From positions 184,852-248,851 of the forward strand of contig NZ_QNRT01000003.1 of assembly GCF_003315245.1 (NCBI RefSeq): a DNA stretch of 64,000 nucleotides, in the 5' to 3' direction. This DNA comes from Arenicella xantha (GTDB lineage Bacteria; Pseudomonadota; Gammaproteobacteria; Arenicellales; Arenicellaceae). Of this stretch, positions 56,511-64,000 are shown piece by piece (within the stretch, counting starts at the first letter, position 1; each line of letters begins with the position of its first letter). The position numbers were made by a program, and so were the translations under genes. The notes beneath the pieces are model-generated. The model made no database searches. It saw only the letters and a list, made by a program, of their open reading frames with translations, and was not told the origin of the DNA.

Positions 56511-58322
56511 TTATAAATTCTCTTCGTTGAGTAACAGTAGTAACAGGCTACCCAATGATGCATTGCCCAAGTTGATGTCAAGTTGCGTTATCGCTGCTTC
56601 GGCATTCACTCGACCATAGCCGTAGATTGAATCGCGCCCACTACTGCCTAAATCTGTCGCGGTGTTAAACATGGCCTGGCGAACTGCATCGCTCGTATTT
56701 TTTTTGCTGGCACTCATTAGTAGTGCGGCCACGCCAGCGACATGTGGCGCTGCCGCCGATGTGCCAAAAAAGGTAGATGGAAACCCGCCGGCACCTGTCA
56801 CCGAAACGCCGTCGACTCCGGTGAGGTCGGGTTTGGCCCGGTTGCGTTGTGCGGGTCCTCGCGAGCTATAGAATGCGCTAGTGTTGCTGCCTGCGTTAAT
56901 TGTGCCAACAGCCACGGCGCGTGCTACCCCAGGATGTCCAAATATGCTGCCGCTAGGAATTTCATATTCGATTGCGCTGGCGCCTAAGAAAAACATCTCA
57001 AGGCGACGTGTTGAACCTGAATATTTATCCACCACAGCAAAGTGTACTTGGTCGCTTGAGCCGGTGTTTGGTACGCAAACCGCTTCTAAGGCAGGGCCGT
57101 TGCCGAACGCGCTAGACTGCGTAATTTCGCCGTTGATATCGAAAATATATAAGTCGTAATCACTGCTTGGATTGTTGTAGCTTTCGTCCCATTGCAACAA
57201 TGCTACTGTGCCGCGATTAGGTGCTGTAATAAAGCCGAGGGTTTCATCTGCGCCAGCACCTTCTTGCGCACCAAAATCATGGATTGTTGTGTCGGCAGGG
57301 TATTTTCGATAGTTACGTTCGTAGTGTGAAGCTGCACTATTGCCGGCTGACGAAACATAGAGAATATCTGCTGGCAGCGCAGCAACCGCTTGTGCAATGT
57401 CGCCGTCGGCAAAATAAGGTTCTGCAAAAAAGCCTAGGTCATCGACGATAATATTAGCTTTGAATGTGTTTGCTAGATTGTTTATCTGACTGATGAATTC
57501 TAGTGAAGTGCCAACGGCGGCAACCGCTAGTTCGGCTTTTGGGGCAATGTCATGGATGATTTCCGCCATTGCGGTGCCTTCGTTGCAGGTCAATTCTGGG
57601 CTGCAGGTTGACACGTCGGCTGATCGCGTAGAGCAGCTCCCATAAACCGTTACGTTTTGCGGTAAATCGCCGGTGTTGCGAGCGGTTTGCCAGTTATTGG
57701 CGCCGTCTGAGACGATTCCGACTTTGATCCCTTTACCGGTGATGCCGAGCTTTCGAAGTTCATTTGCACGCAATATTGCGTCGCCTTGAGTGGTCTTGCT
57801 GCCGGCCCTAGTGGTAGCGTAGTGAGGGCGGGATACCGAGCTCACTACATTAAGTTTGACTAACTCTTGAAGCCCGTCAGCCGAGGTCCAGGCTTGAATC
57901 TTGTTCAGCGATGGCACCACTAACTCGATCTCAATGCCGAGGTCTTGGAGCGCTTGAAGTGTCGATTCTGAGGTGTTTTTGGTGGTGATGTAGACTTGTA
58001 CTAAGTTACTGCCCTTGGTCTTCAGGATGGGCGATCCAGTTCCCTTTTGGAGCGACCGATCTGTTCCGCCGATAAAATTATTTAATGCCGAGTCGAGCTT
58101 GCTGGATGTCTGGTGCTTATGGCTCCCTTTTGTTTTGGCGGCGTCTTTGGCCGCATTAATAGCCTGTCTGATCTTTTCCGGGCTGGGGGGAGTGGCGCCG
58201 TCTAAGGGGTTGGCTTGGCTTGCGCCGCTGATTAGCAGCAGGGCTAAAAGTCCGCTGGCTAGTAGGTTGTTGCAAGTTGCAGGTCCACTCAGGCGTTGCG
58301 ATAGTATTGTTGTCTGCTTCAT
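56511..58322 (-). CDS. Secreted subtilisin-family (S8) protein with altered triad
   Basis: 603 residues: signal peptide (20-37), a helical/propeptide-like region (~45-160), and an S8 catalytic fold (~195-585). The Asp (VGIVSDGANN, D206), oxyanion Asn (SSAGNSA, N328) and nucleophile Ser (FFGTSAAAPHVAG, S522) are present, but the HGT motif of the catalytic His is NEGT (Glu248); a His lies nine residues on (His257). The last 18 residues are hydrophobic (SLGSLLLLLL then NEENL), perhaps a sorting tail. Activity is therefore uncertain. Confidence 0.85.
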   Translation of the reverse strand: MKQTTILSQRLSGPATCNNLLASGLLALLLISGASQANPLDGATPPSPEKIRQAINAAKDAAKTKGSHKHQTSSKLDSALNNFIGGTDRSLQKGTGSPILKTKGSNLVQVYITTKNTSESTLQALQDLGIEIELVVPSLNKIQAWTSADGLQELVKLNVVSSVSRPHYATTRAGSKTTQGDAILRANELRKLGITGKGIKVGIVSDGANNWQTARNTGDLPQNVTVYGSCSTRSADVSTCSPELTCNEGTAMAEIIHDIAPKAELAVAAVGTSLEFISQINNLANTFKANIIVDDLGFFAEPYFADGDIAQAVAALPADILYVSSAGNSAASHYERNYRKYPADTTIHDFGAQEGAGADETLGFITAPNRGTVALLQWDESYNNPSSDYDLYIFDINGEITQSSAFGNGPALEAVCVPNTGSSDQVHFAVVDKYSGSTRRLEMFFLGASAIEYEIPSGSIFGHPGVARAVAVGTINAGSNTSAFYSSRGPAQRNRAKPDLTGVDGVSVTGAGGFPSTFFGTSAAAPHVAGVAALLMSASKKNTSDAVRQAMFNTATDLGSSGRDSIYGYGRVNAEAAITQLDINLGNASLGSLLLLLLNEENL

Positions 58323-58450
58323 TATGATTTTTCCGACATATTCGGCGTTTGATTAGAGCTCTACCATAATCAGTAAGCAGATTATATTCAATCGACGAAG
58401 CTAGGTGAGTCGGCTATTATTCTGTTTTCTTTTACTACTCCTGTTGCCTT

Positions 58451-59065
58451 GTGGAACTACCTCCGGCTTTTCTGTTGTTTGTAATCTCTGCGGCTTTTAC
58501 GCCAGGGCCAAACAACATCATGATTATGTCTTCCGGTCTTAATTTTGGTACGCGTGCGAGTTTGCCGCATTTTTTTGGGATATGTTTCGGGTTTCCGACC
58601 ATGTTTCTGGCTGTCGGGTTCGGGTTGGGCTACCTATTTGAAAAATATGCCTTGCTGCATTCTTTGATTCAAATAGCTGGGGTTCTGTATCTATTCTATT
58701 TGGCTTGGCTGATTGCTAGGGCGGCGCCGACTAAGCTTGAGCGACATCGGGCGGCGCCGTTGTCATTTGCGCAGGCCGCGTTGTTTCAGTGGGTCAATCC
58801 AAAGGCTTGGATTATGGGCACTAGTGCCATAGCGGCGTATACCACGGTCGGAGCGAATGTTAATCTGCAAATTTTGGCGATGGCGTTACTGTTTTGGCTA
58901 ATGACATTTCCCAGCGCTGGAGTGTGGCTTTTCTTTGGGATTGCCTTAAAGCGATTGTTGGGTGATCCGCAGCGACAAAAGTACTTTAATGTCGCCATGG
59001 CATTATTGTTGGTTGGATCGGTGATTCCGATCGTAATCGACCTTCTTCAAGCGCACCTAGGTTGA
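58451..59065 (+). CDS. LysE/RhtB family amino-acid exporter
   Basis: 204 residues with six hydrophobic segments, GTG start. The family start FTPGPNNIMIMSSGLNFG (about 17-34) and FQWVNPKAWIMG (about 112-123) are the two LysE/RhtB signatures. The substrate could be homoserine lactone, threonine or another amino acid. It diverges from the S8 peptidase gene over 128 bp and precedes the long rpsL leader region. Confidence 0.9.
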   Translation: MELPPAFLLFVISAAFTPGPNNIMIMSSGLNFGTRASLPHFFGICFGFPTMFLAVGFGLGYLFEKYALLHSLIQIAGVLYLFYLAWLIARAAPTKLERHRAAPLSFAQAALFQWVNPKAWIMGTSAIAAYTTVGANVNLQILAMALLFWLMTFPSAGVWLFFGIALKRLLGDPQRQKYFNVAMALLLVGSVIPIVIDLLQAHLG

Positions 59066-59178
59066 CCGTTTTATTTGCGGATATCGGGGGAGGAACAGGA
59101 TTTCATTCGGTCTCAGGCGGGTCTACCGGTTGCTTGTGATAAAACCCTGTAAAATCTACATTTTTCTGGCTGACTCCC

Positions 59179-59207
59179 TTGCATTAAGCTGGAGCAAAGC
59201 ATAGAAT
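59179..59207 (+). promoter_or_regulatory. Predicted distal promoter P1 of rpsL operon
   Basis: TTGCAT (59179-59184), 17 bp, TAGAAT (59202-59207). The -35 match is weak, the -10 strong. Confidence 0.4.
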
Positions 59208-59376
59208 TCGCCGCACTTGAACGTCGTTACTGCTAGAGACCTGTAATTAACAGCCTCTTTAGTAAGACGGCCGACGCTTTGTCCTCCTTTTTGGTTGAGG
59301 TGATGAGCGAATACGAGAAAATTTACTGAGTTTGATACTTTGATGGGGTTTGTGCCACATTTGGCGCCGCTACTCC

Positions 59377-59405
59377 TTGACTTTGCTTGTCTGAGTCCAT
59401 AGAAT
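59377..59405 (+). promoter_or_regulatory. Predicted main promoter of the rpsL-rpsG-fusA-tuf operon
   Basis: TTGACT (59377-59382), exactly 17 bp, TAGAAT (59400-59405), then CGCGCTCCCGCC. The hexamers match consensus at 5/6 and 5/6. The GC-rich discriminator is the stringent-response signature of ribosomal promoters. This gives the operon its own start now that rpoC does not precede it. Confidence 0.75.
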
Positions 59406-59562
59406 CGCGCTCCCGCCGTATGGTCCTGTTGTTTTTAGATAGGGCTTTGTGTCGAATTTAATACCTCACAGTCTTGTGGTTTGAGATTGTGGGCATTTTG
59501 TCGCTCTGAGAGTCAAATCCTTGTTGGCTTTTAACGATTTTTTGAAAAACTAAAATTAGATT

Positions 59563-59937
59563 ATGCCTACTATTAATCAGTTAGTACGGAACCCGCGTAA
59601 GAAGCAGGTTCAAAAGTCGAATGTTCCTGCGTTGATGGCGTGTCCTCAGCGGCGTGGTGTTTGTACTCGTGTTTATACAACTACTCCTAAGAAGCCTAAC
59701 TCAGCGCTGCGTAAAGTTGCGCGTGTTCGTTTGACTAACGGCTTTGAGGTCACTAGCTATATTGGCGGTGAAGGTCACAATCTACAGGAGCATAGCGTGG
59801 TGTTGATCCGCGGTGGTCGTGTTAAGGATTTGCCGGGTGTGCGTTATCACACAGTGCGTGGTGCTCTGGATACCTCTGGTGTTGCAGCGCGACGTCAAGG
59901 TCGTTCTAAGTATGGTGCTAAGCGTCCTAAGTCTTAG
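59563..59937 (+). CDS. rpsL: 30S ribosomal protein S12
   Basis: 124 residues. [16 protein letters not shown] contains wild-type Lys (E. coli K42) and [16 protein letters not shown] the second streptomycin-region Lys (K87), so no classical resistance substitution is present. No obvious Shine-Dalgarno precedes the ATG; the leader is A/T-rich. Confidence 0.99.
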   Translation: MPTINQLVRNPRKKQVQKSNVPALMACPQRRGVCTRVYTTTPKKPNSALRKVARVRLTNGFEVTSYIGGEGHNLQEHSVVLIRGGRVKDLPGVRYHTVRGALDTSGVAARRQGRSKYGAKRPKS

Positions 59938-60029
59938 TTCGTTAGCGTCACCAATAACTCACGACAACGAACATTATTGTCATAAGTATTGATTGCTCGG
60001 TTGTCGAGTGATTGAGAATAAACTGCTAA

Positions 60030-60512
<483 letters not shown>

Positions 60513-60522
60513 TTTGAGTTCG

Positions 60523-60578
60523 CTGCGGCGAGCTTAAATGCTCAAGATTGCTTGTTTGCAGTCTTGAGTTCCCCGCAG
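60523..60578 (+). promoter_or_regulatory. Two-level hairpin between rpsG and fusA
   Basis: Inner stem CTCAAGATTGC / GCAGTCTTGAG (60541-60568, one G-U pair, loop TTGTTT) enclosed by an outer CTGCGG / CCGCAG stem (60523-60528 with 60573-60578). No T tract follows. It may be an RNA-processing or feedback site in the polycistronic message; binding partner unknown. Confidence 0.45.
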
Positions 60579-60668
60579 GCACATAGAGTCTCGGGTTGTT
60601 CTTTTAAAATTTGAGATAGAAATTAGTCATTAGACATAGCTTTTTACTGAGATAGTTACTAAAGAAAG

Positions 60669-62759
60669 ATGGCACGTTTAACTCCACTAGATCGATACCG
60701 AAATGTCGGCATCATGGCTCATATTGACGCGGGTAAGACCACGACGACTGAGCGCATTTTGTTTTACACGGGTATAAGTCACAAGATCGGCGAAGTGCAC
60801 GATGGTGCGGCGACGATGGATTGGATGGAGCAAGAGCAAGAACGTGGGATAACCATTACTTCGGCGGCAACTACAACCTTTTGGCGCGGTATGGATGCTT
60901 CATTTGAAGAGCATCGTATTAATATCATCGATACCCCCGGACACGTTGACTTTACAATTGAAGTTGAGCGTTCGTTGAGAGTCCTCGATGGCGCGGTTGC
61001 AGTATTTTGCGCAGTTGGCGGTGTTGAGCCGCAATCTGAGACTGTCTGGCGTCAAGCTGATAAGTATCATGTTCCACGATTGGCGTTTGTCAATAAAATG
61101 GATCGTTCAGGTGCTGATTTTTTGCGTGTTGTTGAGCAAATTAAAACTCGTTTAGGTGCGAATCCTGTCGTGTTGCAGTTGCCAATTGGTGCGGAAGAAG
61201 AGTTTGAAGGCGTAGTTGATTTGATAAAGATGAAGGCCATCTATTGGGATAAAGATTCCATGGGTGTATTGTTTGAAGAAAAAGATATTCCAGCGAGTAT
61301 GCAAGATCTGGCTGATGAGTATCATGAGCGGTTGCTTGAAGCGGCTGCAGAAAGCTCTGAAGAGCTGATGGATGTCTATTTAGAAGATGGTGGTCTGTCA
61401 GATGAGCAGTTAAAGGGTGCGCTTAGAGCGCTAACCATTGGAAACGAAATTGTTCCAGTGATGTGTGGTAGTGCGTTCAAGAATAAGGGCGTTCAAGCCA
61501 TGTTGGATGGAATTGTTGAATACCTTCCATCGCCAACAGAAGTGCCAGCAATTACTGGTATCGATCATCAAGAGCATGAAGTTACTCGTGCATCAAGTGA
61601 TGATGAGCCGTTTGCGGCGTTGGCTTTTAAGATTGCAACGGATCCGTTCGTTGGTCAGTTGGTGTTTTTTCGAGTGTATTCAGGCTCGCTAAAAACCGGT
61701 GATGCGGTGTATAACCCGGTCAAAGATAAGAAAGAGCGTATTGGTCGAATTTTGCAAATGCATTCGAACAATCGAGAAGAAATTAAAGAGGTTCGCGCTG
61801 GCGATATTGCGGCAGCGGTCGGGCTTAAAACGGTCACTACAGGTGATACGTTATGCGATATTAAGAATGTCGTTACATTGGAGCGCATGGAGTTTCCAAA
61901 TCCTGTGATTTCTCAGGCAGTAGAGCCGAGAACGCAGGTGGATCAAGAGAAGATGGGTGTTGCGTTAGGTAAATTAGCGCAAGAAGATCCTTCTTTTAAT
62001 GTGCGGACAGATGAAGAGTCCGGTCAGATTATCATTTCTGGCATGGGTGAGTTGCACTTGGATATCATTATAGATCGTATGAAGCGTGAATTTGGTGTCG
62101 AGTGTAATGTGGGCAAGCCGCAAGTGGCTTACCGAGAAGCCATTAGTAAAACCGTTACGCATGAAACAAAGTATGCGAAACAGTCAGGTGGTCGCGGTCA
62201 ATATGCGCATGTAATGTTGCGTATTGAGCCTCTAGAGCGCGGCGCTGGATTTGAGTTTGTGGATGAAATTAAAGGTGGCGCAGTGCCCCGTGAGTTTATC
62301 CCCTCAGTTCAGAAGGGCGTTGAAGATGCGATGGAAGGTGGCGTGTTGGCCGGTTATCCGTTGGTCGATGTTCGCGTTGCCTTGTATGACGGAAGTTTTC
62401 ACGATGTAGACTCGTCAGAGTTCGCATTTAAGGCGGCTGCAGGTCAGGCATTCCGAGAGGGTTGTCGCGAAGCAGGTGTTGATATTTTAGAGCCCATTAT
62501 GGCTGTGGAGATTGTGTCTCCAGAGGAGTATATGGGTAACGTTAGTGGGGATATTAGTTCTCGACGCGGCGTTATATTGGGTATGGATGACACGCCTTCG
62601 GGTAAGTTGATTGAGTCAGAAGTTCCTTTGGCTGAGATGTTTGGTTATGCGACAGCGCTTCGTAGTGCAACGCAAGGTCGAGCTTCTTATACCATGCAGT
62701 TTGAGAAGTATGCGAAGGCGCCGCAAAATGTCGTCGACATGATAGTGAATCGATATTGA
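60669..62759 (+). CDS. fusA: Elongation factor G
   Basis: 696 residues, translocase GTPase. [18 protein letters not shown] (G1), [10 protein letters not shown] (G2), DTPGHVDFT (G3), [10 protein letters not shown] (G4), and domain IV-V content ([35 protein letters not shown]) are complete. Start lies 157 bp after rpsG. Confidence 0.99.
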   Translation: MARLTPLDRYRNVGIMAHIDAGKTTTTERILFYTGISHKIGEVHDGAATMDWMEQEQERGITITSAATTTFWRGMDASFEEHRINIIDTPGHVDFTIEVERSLRVLDGAVAVFCAVGGVEPQSETVWRQADKYHVPRLAFVNKMDRSGADFLRVVEQIKTRLGANPVVLQLPIGAEEEFEGVVDLIKMKAIYWDKDSMGVLFEEKDIPASMQDLADEYHERLLEAAAESSEELMDVYLEDGGLSDEQLKGALRALTIGNEIVPVMCGSAFKNKGVQAMLDGIVEYLPSPTEVPAITGIDHQEHEVTRASSDDEPFAALAFKIATDPFVGQLVFFRVYSGSLKTGDAVYNPVKDKKERIGRILQMHSNNREEIKEVRAGDIAAAVGLKTVTTGDTLCDIKNVVTLERMEFPNPVISQAVEPRTQVDQEKMGVALGKLAQEDPSFNVRTDEESGQIIISGMGELHLDIIIDRMKREFGVECNVGKPQVAYREAISKTVTHETKYAKQSGGRGQYAHVMLRIEPLERGAGFEFVDEIKGGAVPREFIPSVQKGVEDAMEGGVLAGYPLVDVRVALYDGSFHDVDSSEFAFKAAAGQAFREGCREAGVDILEPIMAVEIVSPEEYMGNVSGDISSRRGVILGMDDTPSGKLIESEVPLAEMFGYATALRSATQGRASYTMQFEKYAKAPQNVVDMIVNRY

Positions 62760-62838
62760 TCTTTAAGATTGGTGTTGGATAAGTTAGCAATAATTAGTTA
62801 AGCAGTATTTTAAGAAACCAAAAGATAGGTGAAACGCT

Positions 62839-64000
62839 ATGTCTAAGGAAAAATTTGAAAGAACCAAACCGCACGTTAACGTCGGCACGATTGGTCACGT
62901 AGACCACGGCAAGACCACGTTGACGGCAGCGATCACAAAGTGTTTGTCAGAAGCATACGGTGGTACAGCGGTCGATTTCGCAAACATCGACAACGCTCCA
63001 GAAGAGCGTGAGCGCGGCATCACTATCTCGACAGCGCACGTAGAGTACGAGACGGAAAACCGTCACTATGCTCACGTAGACTGCCCAGGTCACGCGGACT
63101 ATGTAAAGAACATGATTACTGGTGCAGCCCAAATGGATGGCGCTATTCTTGTTTGTTCAGCCGCTGATGGTCCAATGCCACAAACGCGTGAGCACATTTT
63201 GTTGGCACGTCAAGTTGGCGTTCCGTACATTGTTGTGTTCTTGAACAAAGCAGACATGGTTGACGACGAAGAGTTGTTGGAATTGGTTGAGATGGAAGTT
63301 CGTGAACTTCTTGATTCATACGAATTCCCAGGCGATGACACGCCAATCGTGATCGGTTCAGCATTGAAGGCGTTGGAAGGTGAAGCGCAGTACGTTGAGA
63401 AAATCATCGAGCTAGGCAAAGTATTGGATGAGTACATCCCTGAGCCAGAGCGCGCGATTGACGGTGCTTTCATTATGCCAGTAGAAGATGTGTTCTCGAT
63501 CTCAGGTCGTGGAACGGTTGCGACGGGTCGTATTGAGCGTGGCATCATCAAGGTTGGTGAAGAAATTGAAATCGTTGGTATTCGCGATACTTCTAAGACA
63601 ACGGTTACGGGTGTTGAGATGTTCCGTAAGTTGTTAGACGAAGGTCGTGCTGGCGATAACGTAGGTATCTTGTTGCGTGGAACTAAGCGTGAAGATATCG
63701 AGCGTGGTCAAGTATTGGCAAAGCCAGGTTCAATCAACCCACACACAAAGTTCGAAGCTGAAGTTTATGTGTTGAGTAAAGAAGAAGGCGGACGTCACAC
63801 TCCATTCTTCAAAGGCTACCGTCCACAGTTCTACTTCCGTACAACTGACGTAACGGGTGCTTGTGAATTGCCAGATGGTGTTGAGATGGTTATGCCAGGC
63901 GACAACATCAAGATGCAAGTTGAGTTGATTGCTCCAATCGCGATGGAAGAAGGTCTTCGTTTTGCGATTCGTGAAGGTGGCCGTACTGTTGGTGCGGGTG
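62839..64000 (+). CDS. tuf: Elongation factor Tu, second copy (3' end outside window)
   Basis: Identical translation to the 33064 copy through residue ~387, where the window ends. It follows fusA after 79 bp as in the usual str operon (tufA position). Silent differences from the first copy are at 63048 (TAC against TAT), 63087 (CCA against CCG) and 63999 (GGT against GGC). Identity stops at the ATG: the leaders share only AGATAGGT, with the second reading GAAACGCT before the ATG. Confidence 0.98.
   Translation, partial: MSKEKFERTKPHVNVGTIGHVDHGKTTLTAAITKCLSEAYGGTAVDFANIDNAPEERERGITISTAHVEYETENRHYAHVDCPGHADYVKNMITGAAQMDGAILVCSAADGPMPQTREHILLARQVGVPYIVVFLNKADMVDDEELLELVEMEVRELLDSYEFPGDDTPIVIGSALKALEGEAQYVEKIIELGKVLDEYIPEPERAIDGAFIMPVEDVFSISGRGTVATGRIERGIIKVGEEIEIVGIRDTSKTTVTGVEMFRKLLDEGRAGDNVGILLRGTKREDIERGQVLAKPGSINPHTKFEAEVYVLSKEEGGRHTPFFKGYRPQFYFRTTDVTGACELPDGVEMVMPGDNIKMQVELIAPIAMEEGLRFAIREGGRTVGAG

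Larger units (their letters stand above)
59066..59562 (+). other. Intergenic region upstream of the rpsL operon
   Basis: 497 bp without coding content. It holds two predicted sigma-70 promoters described separately and about 150 nt of untranslated leader. Confidence 0.7.

Noticed and set aside
47011..59562. Defence island or prophage between rpoC and rpsL
   Set aside because: No integrase, transposase, restriction, toxin-antitoxin or phage structural gene was recognised.
62839..64000. Assembly artefact as the reason for the second tuf
   Set aside because: Three silent differences, a different leader, and the canonical position after fusA show a genuine second copy.

Overview
The window looks like a gammaproteobacterial chromosome, probably a marine, moderate-GC lineage near Pseudomonas/Arenicella-type groups (genus not determinable from the sequence alone). 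The evidence is gene order. metW-metX-yggT-proC-yggS next to pilT-pilU, and pyrB-ruvX-tonB-gshB, follow a Pseudomonas-like order. birA-coaX-SPOR protein-tRNA-Thr/Tyr/Gly/Thr-tuf-tRNA-Trp-secE-nusG-rplKAJL-rpoBC, then rpsL-rpsG-fusA-tuf, is the standard gammaproteobacterial transcription/translation block. Sodium-coupled carriers (AGCS, NhaC, DASS), TonB-dependent uptake and twitching ATPases fit a motile aquatic heterotroph.

Layout. 1-8 kb: end of a DUF2333 gene, a sugar porter, an alanine/glycine symporter, a TonB-dependent receptor and an NhaC antiporter. 8-13 kb (minus strand): yggS, proC, yggT, metX, metW, a DUF1456 protein and a formyltransferase-fold protein, several tightly coupled. 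13-19 kb: pilT-pilU; then, on the minus strand, gshB-tonB-like-ruvX-pyrB. 19-32 kb: an M20 peptidase, a DASS carrier, a small lipoprotein, an OprP/OprO-type porin behind a convincing Pho box, the ABC-F protein YbiT, an alpha/beta hydrolase, an unknown protein, an M48-TerB fusion, a PAPS-reductase-like protein, and birA-coaX-SPOR. 32-47 kb: tRNAs, tuf, secE-nusG, ribosomal proteins, rpoB and rpoC, ending in a strong terminator. 47-59 kb: an accessory block where rpsL would normally follow rpoC, with an OmpA-like protein, acyl-CoA ligase, haloalkane dehalogenase plus saccharopine-dehydrogenase-like oxidoreductase, two Fe(II)-type oxygenases, a purple-acid-phosphatase-like enzyme with a DUF4399 protein, an ArsM-like methyltransferase, a subtilisin-fold protein with a changed triad, and a LysE-type exporter. 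59-64 kb: rpsL, rpsG, fusA and a second tuf, cut by the window end.

The least ordinary parts are: the 12.5-kb block separating rpoC from its own new rpsL promoter; the subtilisin relative with Glu where the catalytic His should be; the PAPS-reductase relative that keeps the catalytic Cys but has lost the usual phosphate-binding loop; a five-fold 14-bp tandem repeat grown from one arm of a terminator-like hairpin; and the two tuf genes, which differ at only three silent positions over 1,162 bp. I found no CRISPR array, insertion sequence, prophage or recognisable defence system. Functions are assigned from recognised motifs and gene order, not from database searches.
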